Shown piece by piece: positions 36,680-45,273 of a stretch of DNA of 64,000 bases. This DNA is from Prevotella fusca JCM 17724 (GTDB lineage Bacteria; Bacteroidota; Bacteroidia; Bacteroidales; Bacteroidaceae): assembly GCF_001262015.1 (NCBI RefSeq), contig NZ_CP012074.1, positions 950,501 to 1,014,500 on the forward strand, read 5' to 3'. Both the position numbers and the translations under genes were made by a program. Every line of letters starts with the position of its first letter. The stretch's first letter is position 1. The notes beneath the pieces are model-generated. The model was not told the DNA's origin. It ran no database searches and saw only the letters and a program-made list of their open reading frames with translations.

Positions 36680-38235
36680 TTCTTCTTACGTGATTTGACT
36701 TTCCCACTTTTCAGGGACTTGTCTACCTTTTCTCCCTTAACGCTCTCCCCATCAATTACTCGATCACTGGATGCGGAACGCGTAACCACACGAGGACGGA
36801 CTGGTCGCTCTACATTGATAGTCCCTTCTGTTTCTGTAAGTCTATCAATAACACCAGAGGGTATTCTACCCGGCCGATCTACCTGAATAGGTTGTTCTAC
36901 TTTAATAGGTCGCTCCACATTTATAGGTCGTCCTATGTTAATAGTACCTCCTACATCAGTAATGCTATCTATAATATCAGGGCGTACAATACCTGGGTCA
37001 ATTATACCGGGCTGGCCTACAACACCCGGACCTGTGATAGCAGCAGCACGCTTACGCTCATTGTCAAGCACATAACCCACAAAGTCGGTATAGGCTTTAT
37101 CGATATAGCCACCCTCAAGATAACATTTGGGTAATTTATTGTTATTGAGTTCGCCGTAAGTGTACCAGCCATTATATCGTTTGCTGAAACTCGCAAGGTC
37201 TTCCTTGAGAATACGCTGACCATTATCAGAAGAGAGTGTATCAGGATAGATACGTTGTGCCGTCCTAAGTGCAAGCAACAGGTGATTGCGCAACCAGTCA
37301 TGTCTGTTATCACCACGTAACGTTTCCTGTCGTTCGATGTTCCACTGTATACTCTTACCAGGGTCAAAAGTGCATTCCGGATGCGGTTTCTTCCTATTGG
37401 TTTCAGGCAGTGCAAACGGATTGTTAGGGTCAGGACGATTTTCACGTATGCGACGCTCCAGAGCTTCCTTCTTCCTCCGCTCCCTCTCTTCTTTCAGCTT
37501 CTGTTCCCTTATCCACTCCTCTTCAGAGTGTTCCTTATGATACTTGAGTGCCTGTACGATGGCTGCGATCTTTTCACGACGCTTTTGTTCTCTCACTCTA
37601 CGGCGCTCTCTTTCACGCTCTCTTTCTTCTTCTATGCGCTTCTGTTCCTCAAATTCAGCCTCCCTGATAGCACGTTGACGGGCTGCTTCCCACCGCATAT
37701 CCTCCACTTCTTCGGCAGTCAGAGTCTCTTGTATAATGAGATTATTGCCAAAGAACTCGAGCATTTTCGCCATACCGGCCGGCATGTCGCTGGTAGCGGC
37801 ACGAATATTGACGCCCATTTTGCTCTGCATCGAAATAGACTTTTCATCCTCTTCGGTGCGTTTGTACCCCTCCGAAGCATATTTTGCTTCCATCTTATCG
37901 CTGTCGCAGGCAGTTATGTCGGCCGTGAAAGAGAGGTCAACATAATTAATGCGCATGTATGGGATAGGCACGATGGTCATAAGCGGTACCGTCATGAGCG
38001 TGGGGACTCCTCCCATTATGAATGAGAAGGTAACGGTAATAGGCTCTGTACCCTCAATATCAAGACTCGAATCTGTCATCGTGAAACCACGGATAAAATC
38101 CATTGTGGTCTGCGCAGCCTCAGCCTGTGCATGAACACATGCTGCCAATGGGCCGCCGATGATGTTTCCGAAAGGGATGGAATTGAGGGCGCTCACAACC
38201 TGTTTGCCTGCATTTGTGTTAGTTCCATCTTGCAT
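36676..38235 (-). CDS. DUF2589 paralog, operon gene 7, with coiled coil and Pro-rich repeat
   Basis: 519 residues. A typical DUF2589 core (1-170: GGPLAACVHAQAEAAQTTMDF, PLMTIVPIPYMRINYVDLSF, DMPAGMAKMLEFFGNNL) is followed by a highly charged Glu/Arg helix of about 90 residues (175-265), almost certainly a coiled coil. A mixed region (290-395) contains WLRNHLLLALRTAQRIYPDTL and YNGWYTYGELNNNKLPKCYL. Residues 430-482 carry a hexad-like repeat (NIGRPINVERPIKVEQPIQV), and the tail is basic (KSGKVKSRKKK). It is the largest member, possibly an adaptor or effector linking other subunits (inference). Confidence 0.82.
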   Translation of the reverse strand: MQDGTNTNAGKQVVSALNSIPFGNIIGGPLAACVHAQAEAAQTTMDFIRGFTMTDSSLDIEGTEPITVTFSFIMGGVPTLMTVPLMTIVPIPYMRINYVDLSFTADITACDSDKMEAKYASEGYKRTEEDEKSISMQSKMGVNIRAATSDMPAGMAKMLEFFGNNLIIQETLTAEEVEDMRWEAARQRAIREAEFEEQKRIEEERERERERRRVREQKRREKIAAIVQALKYHKEHSEEEWIREQKLKEERERRKKEALERRIRENRPDPNNPFALPETNRKKPHPECTFDPGKSIQWNIERQETLRGDNRHDWLRNHLLLALRTAQRIYPDTLSSDNGQRILKEDLASFSKRYNGWYTYGELNNNKLPKCYLEGGYIDKAYTDFVGYVLDNERKRAAAITGPGVVGQPGIIDPGIVRPDIIDSITDVGGTINIGRPINVERPIKVEQPIQVDRPGRIPSGVIDRLTETEGTINVERPVRPRVVTRSASSDRVIDGESVKGEKVDKSLKSGKVKSRKKK

Positions 38236-38247
38236 AGTGTTACGGAA

Positions 38248-38472
38248 TTATCGTTGGAATGAACTTGCCTTCTTGAGGTTCTGTTGTGCCTCTTCGACGT
38301 TTTTCAATATCTCCATCGCCCGCTTTGACTCGTTTCGGTTGATATTCAGCACGAGGTGACAGTGTGGGCAGTGCAGTCCACTTGCCGAAAGCAGTTCTGT
38401 GATGGAAGTAGAAATGAATGTTCCACATTTAGGACAATTGAGTCCTGGGGTTTTCTGTTGATTATTTGTCAT
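38248..38472 (-). CDS. small zinc-ribbon protein, operon gene 6
   Basis: 74 residues. Two CxxC pairs, CPKC and CPHC, spaced about 18 residues apart (GLNCPKCGTF, GLHCPHCHLVL), form a zinc ribbon. The C-terminal half is a charged helix (ESKRAMEILKNVEEAQQNLKK). It is one of the two non-DUF2589 members apart from the shortened one, and may be a regulator or assembly factor. No family beyond the zinc ribbon was recognised. It sits 12-17 nt from its neighbours. Confidence 0.7.
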   Translation of the reverse strand: MTNNQQKTPGLNCPKCGTFISTSITELLSASGLHCPHCHLVLNINRNESKRAMEILKNVEEAQQNLKKASSFQR

Positions 38473-38489
38473 AGTTAATAAGTTTGAAG

Positions 38490-39173
38490 TTATTCTTGGT
38501 TTTTGTCTTTTGCTATCACCTTGATACTGCTGTCAGTTGCTTGCAGTAATCCGCGCATACCATCGGGCAGCTGGACTGGTTCGAGCTTGACATGTACCTT
38601 AATGTTTGTCATCTTCTTTTCCATTTCCGTGGACCTTGATGTTTCTGTCGGCACAGGTCTGATGAGTCTGACACGGACACCAGGTGCTATTATCTTTCTC
38701 CTCAGCATTTCTTCTCCCAGCTTATCCGCCTTTTCTGCTTTAGGAACAGATCTTAACCTGTTCTTGAATAACGGATAACGCTTCAAGAAGTGCTCACGTT
38801 CTTTACCGCTCACAACAGTCTTGATATCAATTTGCGCTTCTATATCGAATGTTGCTTCAGAAACACGCAGCACAGGAAGTGGCAGCAGCGACAGCTTAGG
38901 GATAGAGATAACCTGACGCTCTCCATCAGAATCTGTCATTTCAAAGTCTATCATCTTGAGCCTTTCCCGCCCTTTTGCATTTGCAGAGGGCATCAGTGCG
39001 TAGTCACGCAGCACCTTCAGGTAGTCTTCAGCAGCCTTCTGGTCAGCGGCAACAGTTGATTGAATCATTCCCGTCAGCATATCTGCCAACGTCATGTCCA
39101 TCGAAAACTTATCTCTGTTACCAGACATATCTTCAGGACGAATATCCTTGGTATTGGTAGTATCGTTGCCCAT
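38490..39173 (-). CDS. DUF2589-like paralog, operon gene 5, divergent
   Basis: 227 residues. The N-terminal 40 residues are polar. The helix reads VAADQKAAEDYLKVLRD, and the conserved strand pair reads ISIPKLSLLPLPVLRVSEATF with DIEAQI. A lysine- and arginine-rich loop (residues 125-180) replaces the usual Ser/Asp-rich one. The late motif is QLPDGMRGLLQATDSSIKV, a weak version of DMPAGMAKxLE. It is related to the others but distant. Confidence 0.72.
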   Translation of the reverse strand: MGNDTTNTKDIRPEDMSGNRDKFSMDMTLADMLTGMIQSTVAADQKAAEDYLKVLRDYALMPSANAKGRERLKMIDFEMTDSDGERQVISIPKLSLLPLPVLRVSEATFDIEAQIDIKTVVSGKEREHFLKRYPLFKNRLRSVPKAEKADKLGEEMLRRKIIAPGVRVRLIRPVPTETSRSTEMEKKMTNIKVHVKLEPVQLPDGMRGLLQATDSSIKVIAKDKNQE

Positions 39174-39190
39174 AATGCATTATCAGAGGT

Positions 39191-39532
39191 TTATGATTCA
39201 GTGATCTTTACGCTGTCCTGTGGTGAGACCTTCAACGAAAGGCTATGAACGGCACTCTCTGGTAACACCGCCAGACGGTCAGCATCTACGATAACATCCA
39301 TTGACTGGATGCCGTCTTCTGAGATTTCATCGGTTTGTCCACCGTCAGAGTCTATTGCGAACCGGAAAGTTATTTCCATATCACCGATGGTCACGGCAGG
39401 AAGGTTCAGCTGATGAATAACACCCGCACCCTCATATTGTTCAGCAAGTGCTTCTGTAAGGAGGTTAGCTTCATGCTGCGCAGACAGAACGTCGCGCAGC
39501 ACAGAAGCTATTACATCTTGTAATTTCGTCAT
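39191..39532 (-). CDS. shortened DUF2589-like protein, operon gene 4
   Basis: 113 residues. The N-terminal helix (VLRDVLSAQHEANLLTEAL) and the strand LPAVTIGDMEITFRFAI echo the DUF2589 helix and the central strand pair, but the order is compressed and the DMPAGMAK segment is absent. The remainder is acidic (DSDGGQTDEISEDGIQSMDV). It may be a trimmed paralog acting as a capping or regulatory subunit (inference), or an unrelated small protein. Confidence 0.55.
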   Translation of the reverse strand: MTKLQDVIASVLRDVLSAQHEANLLTEALAEQYEGAGVIHQLNLPAVTIGDMEITFRFAIDSDGGQTDEISEDGIQSMDVIVDADRLAVLPESAVHSLSLKVSPQDSVKITES

Positions 39533-39544
39533 ATTGAAATTATT

Positions 39545-40906
39545 TTATGAAACAAATACTATGCGTTGCAGCTTCCCTGCAGTAATGTTATAGGTTCCTT
39601 TTTCACTGAACACAAGCAGCATATTGTCGCCACTCTGCAGCAAAGTAGGAGTTTTCTTGCCGTTAAGCTGCACGCATTTCACCGCTGTTGGCTGGTAAGC
39701 TCCCTTTTCGTCACGATAGTTTACCGATATGGCAGCATACCCGTTGACAAGTGATACCTGCTCTGTCGACACCTGAAGGATACCATTTGGGTCTATGACT
39801 TCCGTCGACTCATTAAGTACACCTAACAGTTTGTCGATTCCACGAGGCATTTCACCTTCGCTTGCAGTGATGGTAACGTCCATCGTTGTTTCCACACTGT
39901 AACGTGAGTCACGGGTTGCACCGGAATCTTTCTTTGACGAATAGCTGGCTGACAAGATTGCCTTAGGGCTTGACTTGGTCTCCGCTTCAGCTTGTTTAGC
40001 ATTCTGACCTGTTGCACCTCCCTTATCCGTTGAGGGCTTCTGCGCTCCTCCTCCAGAGGAAGAAGGCTTAGCAGATTTATCATTGCTATTCAATCCAAAA
40101 GTGGTATTGACAGGTGTTCCGCCACTTCCGACAGAAGCCACAACCGATGAGATTGCATCCACCTTCGCCTTGAACGTATAGTTCATGGACGTTATGGAGA
40201 GGCGTGGCACAGGCATCAGCGTAAGCAATGGGACCCGCATCTTTACCTGTTTGCCATCGCGGACGAAGTTCATCGTGACATAGATTATCTGTCCCTGTCC
40301 GTCCTTGTCCACTTTTATGCCTTCTTCACGGATGTAACTGAGCGTTTCCTTTGCAAGGTCACGCTGTGCCTTGATGGCCGCACGTAACGGATTACCTATA
40401 AGTTTATCGAACGACAGCTTATCAAGCAGGTTCAGGGAGTCTTCCACAAAAGCCTTATCAATCTGCACTTCGTCCAAATCCTTCATCTGATCAGCTAATG
40501 ACGGTTGGCTTGCACCTCCCTTATTGTCAGTTCCGACAGCATTCTTGACACCATCAAGAGCACTCTTACCTTCTTCAACAATTCCACCTTTTTCCTCTTT
40601 CGAAGTATCAGCGGCGTTCTTGTCTTTAGTCTCGGTATTACTGTCTTTATCCTCAGCTTTACCTCCGGTATCCTTACCCTTACCGCTGTCAGTGCCTAAC
40701 AGGTCATTAGCCTTGTCTTCTATCTTTTCTTTAACCTTGTCTTTAACAGTATCCTTAACCGTATCTATAATATCGGTAAGGATACCACCGCCCTCTTTTC
40801 CAGATTCACCTTTTGCGGCATCTCCGTCCGTTTTCGGGTCTTGTTCCGTAGGCGGGGAGTTATTGGTAAGATTATCATCTTTTCCTATATTCTTATCATC
40901 TGGCAT
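39545..40906 (-). CDS. DUF2589 paralog, operon gene 3, with long disordered N-terminus
   Basis: 453 residues. Residues 1-150 are low-complexity, rich in Lys, Asp, Gly and Ser, with two amphipathic helices (DIIDTVKDTVKDKVKEKIED). The DUF2589 core follows (IGNPLRAAIKAQRDLAKETL, VPLLTLMPVPRLSITSMNYTFKA), with a Ser/Gly-rich insert around residue 280 and the SYSSKKDSGATRDSRYSVE signature. The C-terminal 75 residues form a beta-rich domain (AISVNYRDEKGAYQPTAV) shared with genes 1 and 2. It is the second-largest member. Confidence 0.82.
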   Translation of the reverse strand: MPDDKNIGKDDNLTNNSPPTEQDPKTDGDAAKGESGKEGGGILTDIIDTVKDTVKDKVKEKIEDKANDLLGTDSGKGKDTGGKAEDKDSNTETKDKNAADTSKEEKGGIVEEGKSALDGVKNAVGTDNKGGASQPSLADQMKDLDEVQIDKAFVEDSLNLLDKLSFDKLIGNPLRAAIKAQRDLAKETLSYIREEGIKVDKDGQGQIIYVTMNFVRDGKQVKMRVPLLTLMPVPRLSITSMNYTFKAKVDAISSVVASVGSGGTPVNTTFGLNSNDKSAKPSSSGGGAQKPSTDKGGATGQNAKQAEAETKSSPKAILSASYSSKKDSGATRDSRYSVETTMDVTITASEGEMPRGIDKLLGVLNESTEVIDPNGILQVSTEQVSLVNGYAAISVNYRDEKGAYQPTAVKCVQLNGKKTPTLLQSGDNMLLVFSEKGTYNITAGKLQRIVFVS

Positions 40907-40915
40907 AGTCGGTTA

Positions 40916-41770
40916 CTATTTAGTTACATTAATGACCAGCATTTTCTTGCCAGCCTTTGCACAATAGAATCCCTCTTTCTTGAACTCGCAGAGTACTCCA
41001 GTGTCATCGGCAGTTGTCCGACATTCTTTGTCTGTAAGCGCACTGCCCGTCTTAGAGTCCTTATACTCATATAATTTAATATCTTCAGGCATATAATAGC
41101 CTTCGCTATTCTTATAAGAGATATAGGTACTACCTCCACCTGCCAGGCTGACAACCTGGTCAGAGGCGTGCATTTCACCCTTTGTGTCCGTTGAGTCAAT
41201 AGAGTTGCTGAGTACCTCCAGCACCTTAGCCATTCCAGCAGGCATATCATCCTGTCCAGCCTTGACATTCACGTCCATCGTATATTCCACGCTGTACTTG
41301 GAATCACGTGTGGCTGTGGAGTCTTTCTTGCTTGATATGCTGGTGCTCAATTCCACACTGGCACTTGCTATGAGATAGTTTACTCCTGCCTTTGCCTTCA
41401 TCCCCGCCTCAAATCCAAAGGATTTATGTACGGACTTTGAAGTAGATGCTGCCGCAGAGATGCGTGCCTTGAAGGCAATATCAATCTCCCGTATAGCAAG
41501 GTAAGGAATCGGAACTATCGTCAGCAATGGCAGGCAAAGAGTTGCCGAACGCCCGTCTTTGCGGTATTCGAAACTCACATAAATTGCCTTCTTTCCGCCG
41601 TCTTCACTGTCTGTCAGTCCTACATCTCTGATAAATTCCCAGGAAGATTGTGCAGCTTTTGCCTGAGCATCAATGCAGGCAGTTAGCGGACTTCCTATGA
41701 GAGTACCAAAAGGTAATGACTGCAAAGCATTTGTGGCGACTTGAGAAGGAGTCGTGTCAATGGATGCCAT
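40916..41770 (-). CDS. DUF2589 paralog, operon gene 2
   Basis: 284 residues. Core: IGSPLTACIDAQAKAAQSSW, then LPLLTIVPIPYLAIREIDIAF, the SISSKKDSTATRDSKYSVE signature and DDMPAGMAKVLEVLSNS. The C-terminal domain (residues 205-284) has STYISYKNSEGYYMPEDI and ends in KKMLVINVTK. No signal peptide. With genes 1 and 3 it forms the subgroup carrying the SSKxDSxxTRDSxYS signature and a beta-type C-terminal domain. Confidence 0.85.
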   Translation of the reverse strand: MASIDTTPSQVATNALQSLPFGTLIGSPLTACIDAQAKAAQSSWEFIRDVGLTDSEDGGKKAIYVSFEYRKDGRSATLCLPLLTIVPIPYLAIREIDIAFKARISAAASTSKSVHKSFGFEAGMKAKAGVNYLIASASVELSTSISSKKDSTATRDSKYSVEYTMDVNVKAGQDDMPAGMAKVLEVLSNSIDSTDTKGEMHASDQVVSLAGGGSTYISYKNSEGYYMPEDIKLYEYKDSKTGSALTDKECRTTADDTGVLCEFKKEGFYCAKAGKKMLVINVTK

Positions 41771-41822
41771 AACCTTGGAAAGATTTAGAAATTAATAAAT
41801 GAACAATACTTTCGAGGAGATA

Positions 41823-42662
41823 TTACTTCGGCTGAGCAGGAGCAACAGGTGCGGCTGACTCTGCAACCTTTATCTCTATTGCATGTGCATCACCATATAG
41901 AATCTTATGAGCACCTACAGCCAGTTCAAACTCCTTCGTCTTCTCCATCTTATTTTCCGTACCCGCAGCACCATTCGAGCAGGTGATACCAGAAGAATCA
42001 TACAGTCCAGCAGGTGTCTTATACTGTGCGATAACCTTTGCTGTCTTGCCTTTCTCCACATAGAACATGGTATCGTTTACAGTCAACTCTCCATCTGGTG
42101 AGCAGAGATCCATTGCAGCACCTAACATTTCAAGAATCTTTGCCATACCTGCAGGCATAGACTCCTGACCGGCATGTACAGCCACGTCTATCGTGGTTTC
42201 AATACTGAATGATGAATCGCGCGTACTCTTGGAATCGTGCTTAGAAGAATAAGAAGTCTGCAGACTGGTTGTCTTTCTCTTAAACCATCTCTTTGTGTTT
42301 CTTGTGTAATCCCTCTTATACTCACTTGAGTATTCATCAGTAAAAGAAGAGTTTTCAACACCAGTTACAGTTGCCTTGAAGTTGATGTCAATAGAATTGA
42401 TAGCAATATACGGAATAGGAAGAATCGTCAGCAGGGGCACGCTGATGGTCACTTTTCGTCCATTCTGTATAAAGTTAAAGTACACATAGATAGCCTCCTT
42501 CGTGCCATCCTCCAATTGATTCAGACCCACCTCCTGAATGAAATTCACCGTAGTCTGTGCTGCCTCTGCCTGTGCCAAGATACAAGCATTCAACGGTCCA
42601 CCAATTAAGTTGTTAAAAGGAAGTCCTTGCAACGCGCTGATAGTTTTACCAGTTACTCCCAT
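41823..42662 (-). CDS. DUF2589 paralog, operon gene 1
   Basis: The first gene of the operon, 279 residues, no signal peptide. The core has IGGPLNACILAQAEAAQTTV, SVPLLTILPIPYIAINSIDI, SYSSKHDSKSTRDSSFSIE and ESMPAGMAKILEMLGAAM. The C-terminal domain (residues 190-270) is beta-type, ending in an alanine/proline tail. DUF2589 is a family of unknown function (PF11655, from memory). It is preceded by a clear promoter (42801-42832) and a leader of about 130 nt. Strong similarity to gene 2 suggests duplication within the operon. Confidence 0.88.
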   Translation of the reverse strand: MGVTGKTISALQGLPFNNLIGGPLNACILAQAEAAQTTVNFIQEVGLNQLEDGTKEAIYVYFNFIQNGRKVTISVPLLTILPIPYIAINSIDINFKATVTGVENSSFTDEYSSEYKRDYTRNTKRWFKRKTTSLQTSYSSKHDSKSTRDSSFSIETTIDVAVHAGQESMPAGMAKILEMLGAAMDLCSPDGELTVNDTMFYVEKGKTAKVIAQYKTPAGLYDSSGITCSNGAAGTENKMEKTKEFELAVGAHKILYGDAHAIEIKVAESAAPVAPAQPK

Positions 42663-42800
42663 AGTGTTAAGTTTTTAGTTAGGTTCTTTAAATGGACAGA
42701 TTGACAAGATAGAACCTGTATAAATCCTGTCACGTCCGTTAGTTATTTAGTTATATAAATAATGCAGCTTCAGTTAAAGCTAATAGTCAAATCTATGTCG

Positions 42801-42832
42801 CAAATATAGAAAATAAAATAATAAGTTCCAAA
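42801..42832 (-). promoter_or_regulatory. promoter of the DUF2589 operon
   Basis: Minus-strand TATATTTG (42801-42808) with TTTG (42829-42832), spacing 20 bp. Both boxes match the Bacteroidota consensus. The predicted leader is about 130 nt. Confidence 0.7.
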
Positions 42833-42905
42833 TAATTGAACAAGAAAAACAATATTCCTTTAAAAAAATCAAAAAGAAAGCAGTATAAAGTAACTCTATT
42901 GGCCT

Positions 42906-42953
42906 GACAGGGGATTACTAACCAGGCTGTTCCCAATCCCTGTCAAGATTTTT
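42906..42953 (+). terminator. orphan plus-strand terminator
   Basis: GACAGGGGATT pairs with AATCCCTGTC (one bulge), followed by AAGATTTTTC. It points along the plus strand but no plus-strand gene ends here. It may close a small RNA or limit antisense reading from the DUF2589 promoter region. Confidence 0.6.
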
Positions 42954-43133
42954 CTTTGCAAGCAACTTACGAACTTCCTAAAGGAAATATATGGACAATC
43001 AATGAAGCTGCAGGGGATTACAACCATTATATTAAGGTCATGACACATGGTTTCCGTTTTGCTCAATGATGTTCTGTCCGTCTCACAACAGTGATTAATA
43101 CGGATAATTCCTCGCCATTACAAAAAAAATTAG

Positions 43134-43141
43134 TACTTTTG
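43134..43141 (+). promoter_or_regulatory. -7 box of the TonB receptor gene
   Basis: TACTTTTG, 56 nt before the ATG. No clear -33 box was seen. Confidence 0.5.
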
Positions 43142-43197
43142 CACCCGTTTGCCGGCAAAGGGACATCTCTCTTTCCGACGTTTTCAATTATTATAAT

Positions 43198-45273
43198 ATG
43201 TACAAACCAACTTTTCAAAAGCGCAGCGTTCTGAAGTTCAAACACTTCTCCAACCACGGCTACTCACTCTTTACCGTTCTCGGCAAAGAGGTTCTGATTG
43301 GTGTACTGAGCGTCGCTACCTTACAAAATGCTACTGCCAAGGGCATTAGCGTTGAGACTGAGAAGGCAGAGACGGACTCAACAATCACCAACCGAGGCGT
43401 GATGATGGAGGAAGTGAACGTGACGGGAACGCGAGCACCGCTGACAGTCAGTCAGCAAGCGAGAATGGTAACTGTACTGAGCCGTGAGGACATCCAGGCG
43501 GCACCAGTACGAAGTGTAAACGATTTGCTGAAATATGCCGCCGGTGTTGACGTCCGACAGAAAGGACCTTTAGGTGCCTTGACCGACGTAAGTATCCGTG
43601 GTGGCAATTCAGAACAAATCACTGTCCTCCTTAATGGTATCAATATCTGTGATGCACAGACAGGACACAACTCCTTTGATTTCCCAGTTGACATCAGTGA
43701 AATCGAACGGATAGAAGTCCTTGAGGGTCCTGCAGCCCGCGTTTATGGCACATCTTCCTTATTAGGTGCTATAAACATCGTAACCAAAACTCCAAAGAAG
43801 ACAAGTCTCTCTACCCATGTTGAAGGTGGCTCCTACGGCTATCTCAGTGCCGGCGTGCGTGGCAATATTGCCTCAAAAAGCCACTGGAATAATCAACTGT
43901 CAGCTTCTTACACCCGCAGCGATGGTTATCTCCGTAATAAGGCAGGCAGCCTCAATGCTGATTACCACACCGCAAAAGTCTTTTATCAGGGTAATTACAC
44001 AGATGAAGACATTGCTGTACGGTGGCATACAGGTATAAGTGTGAAAGACTTCGGTTCAAATACTTTCTACTCTGCAAAGTTTGATGACCAGTTTGAACAC
44101 ACTTTCAAGACCTTCACTGCCATTCAGGCAGAGAACCTGCGTGGACGCTTCCACATCCGTCCTTCCATCTACTGGAACCGCAGCATGGACCGCTTTGAGC
44201 TCTTCCGTGGCGCAGCCAACAAGTATCCCTTCAACTATCATCGCACTGACATCTATGGTGCTAACCTCAATGCCTACTTTGACTGGACACTCGGACGTAC
44301 TGCCTTCGCTGCAGAACTGCGCAATGAAGACCTCGTAAGTGGTAACCTCGGCGAACCACTCTCCCGTCCGAAACATATCCACGGAACAGACAGAGAATAT
44401 ACCGTCGGGCTGAACCGCACGAATATCCAGTTTGTCCTTGAGCATAACATCATCCTTGACCGTTTCACACTCTCAGCTGGTCTGACCGCTGTCAAGAACA
44501 GCCAGGCTGACATGCCAATGCGTGTCTACCCTGGAATTGATGCAAGTTACCGTATAGGAAACGCTTGGAAACTATATGCTTCCTATAACACATCGCTCCG
44601 TATGCCGTCAGTTACAGAGCTGTTTTACTCTGTTGGTGGTCATAAGGCAGACAAACACCTTCGCCCGGAAGAGCTGTCAGCATTTGAAACGGGTGTGAAA
44701 TACGACAACAATGGTATCACTGCGAAGGCAAGCCTTTACTGGAACAACCACAAGAACCTTATCGACTGGATCAGTGACGGCACATTGGATGCTGACGGGG
44801 CTTTAGTATGGAAGAGTGTGAACTTCGGAAAAATAAAAGACTTTGGAACTGAAGCGTCACTCGATTTTAACCTCCATCAACTCCTCCCAACACAAAGGTT
44901 TTTCAAGAAGTTTGGTGTTGCTTATAATTACATCCATCAGAAAAAGGTTGATGAGCAAGGCTATGTAAGTAAATATGCGTTGGAATATCTGAAGAATAAG
45001 TTTGTCAGCAATATTCAGCTGAACCTCTGGCGCAACCTCGACCTCGGTTTCTACTACCGCTTCCAGCATCGTATGGGAAACTATATTGATACCAATAACC
45101 AGCGACAAAGCTATAAAAGTTATGGTGTTGTAGATACTCGCATGAGTTGGAACGCACAGAAATGGACTGCATATGTTGAAGCGAACAACTTGTTTGGTGC
45201 ACATTACGTTGATTATGGCAATGTTCCACAGCCTCGCGCATGGGTCGTTGCTGGTGTAAGTTTCAACCTATAA
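43198..45273 (+). CDS. TonB-dependent outer-membrane receptor (BtuB-like)
   Basis: A 691-residue receptor. The N-terminus is long and basic before the hydrophobic core (KEVLIGVLSVATLQ). The plug domain begins EEVNVTGTRAPLTVSQQARM and contains VNDLLKYAAGVDVRQKG, DVSIRGGNSEQITVLLNGI and RIEVLEGPAARVYGTSSLLG. The barrel ends in the aromatic WVVAGVSFNL. No riboswitch precedes it, so cobalamin specificity is not supported. The family resemblance is to BtuB/FepA-type receptors. It diverges from the DUF2589 operon. The stop codon is followed immediately by palindromic repeat D1. Confidence 0.93.
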   Translation: MYKPTFQKRSVLKFKHFSNHGYSLFTVLGKEVLIGVLSVATLQNATAKGISVETEKAETDSTITNRGVMMEEVNVTGTRAPLTVSQQARMVTVLSREDIQAAPVRSVNDLLKYAAGVDVRQKGPLGALTDVSIRGGNSEQITVLLNGINICDAQTGHNSFDFPVDISEIERIEVLEGPAARVYGTSSLLGAINIVTKTPKKTSLSTHVEGGSYGYLSAGVRGNIASKSHWNNQLSASYTRSDGYLRNKAGSLNADYHTAKVFYQGNYTDEDIAVRWHTGISVKDFGSNTFYSAKFDDQFEHTFKTFTAIQAENLRGRFHIRPSIYWNRSMDRFELFRGAANKYPFNYHRTDIYGANLNAYFDWTLGRTAFAAELRNEDLVSGNLGEPLSRPKHIHGTDREYTVGLNRTNIQFVLEHNIILDRFTLSAGLTAVKNSQADMPMRVYPGIDASYRIGNAWKLYASYNTSLRMPSVTELFYSVGGHKADKHLRPEELSAFETGVKYDNNGITAKASLYWNNHKNLIDWISDGTLDADGALVWKSVNFGKIKDFGTEASLDFNLHQLLPTQRFFKKFGVAYNYIHQKKVDEQGYVSKYALEYLKNKFVSNIQLNLWRNLDLGFYYRFQHRMGNYIDTNNQRQSYKSYGVVDTRMSWNAQKWTAYVEANNLFGAHYVDYGNVPQPRAWVVAGVSFNL

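Larger units (their letters stand above)
42663..43197. other. divergent intergenic region between DUF2589 operon and TonB receptor
   Basis: 535 bp. It holds the DUF2589 promoter (42801-42832), an orphan plus-strand terminator (42906-42953), a second copy of CAGGGGATTAC at 43011, and the -7 box of the receptor gene (43134-43141). No gene was seen. Confidence 0.7.

Noticed and set aside
43141..43197. Cobalamin riboswitch before the TonB-dependent receptor
   Set aside because: Only about 55 nt lie between promoter box and start codon, too short for that riboswitch, and no conserved box is present.
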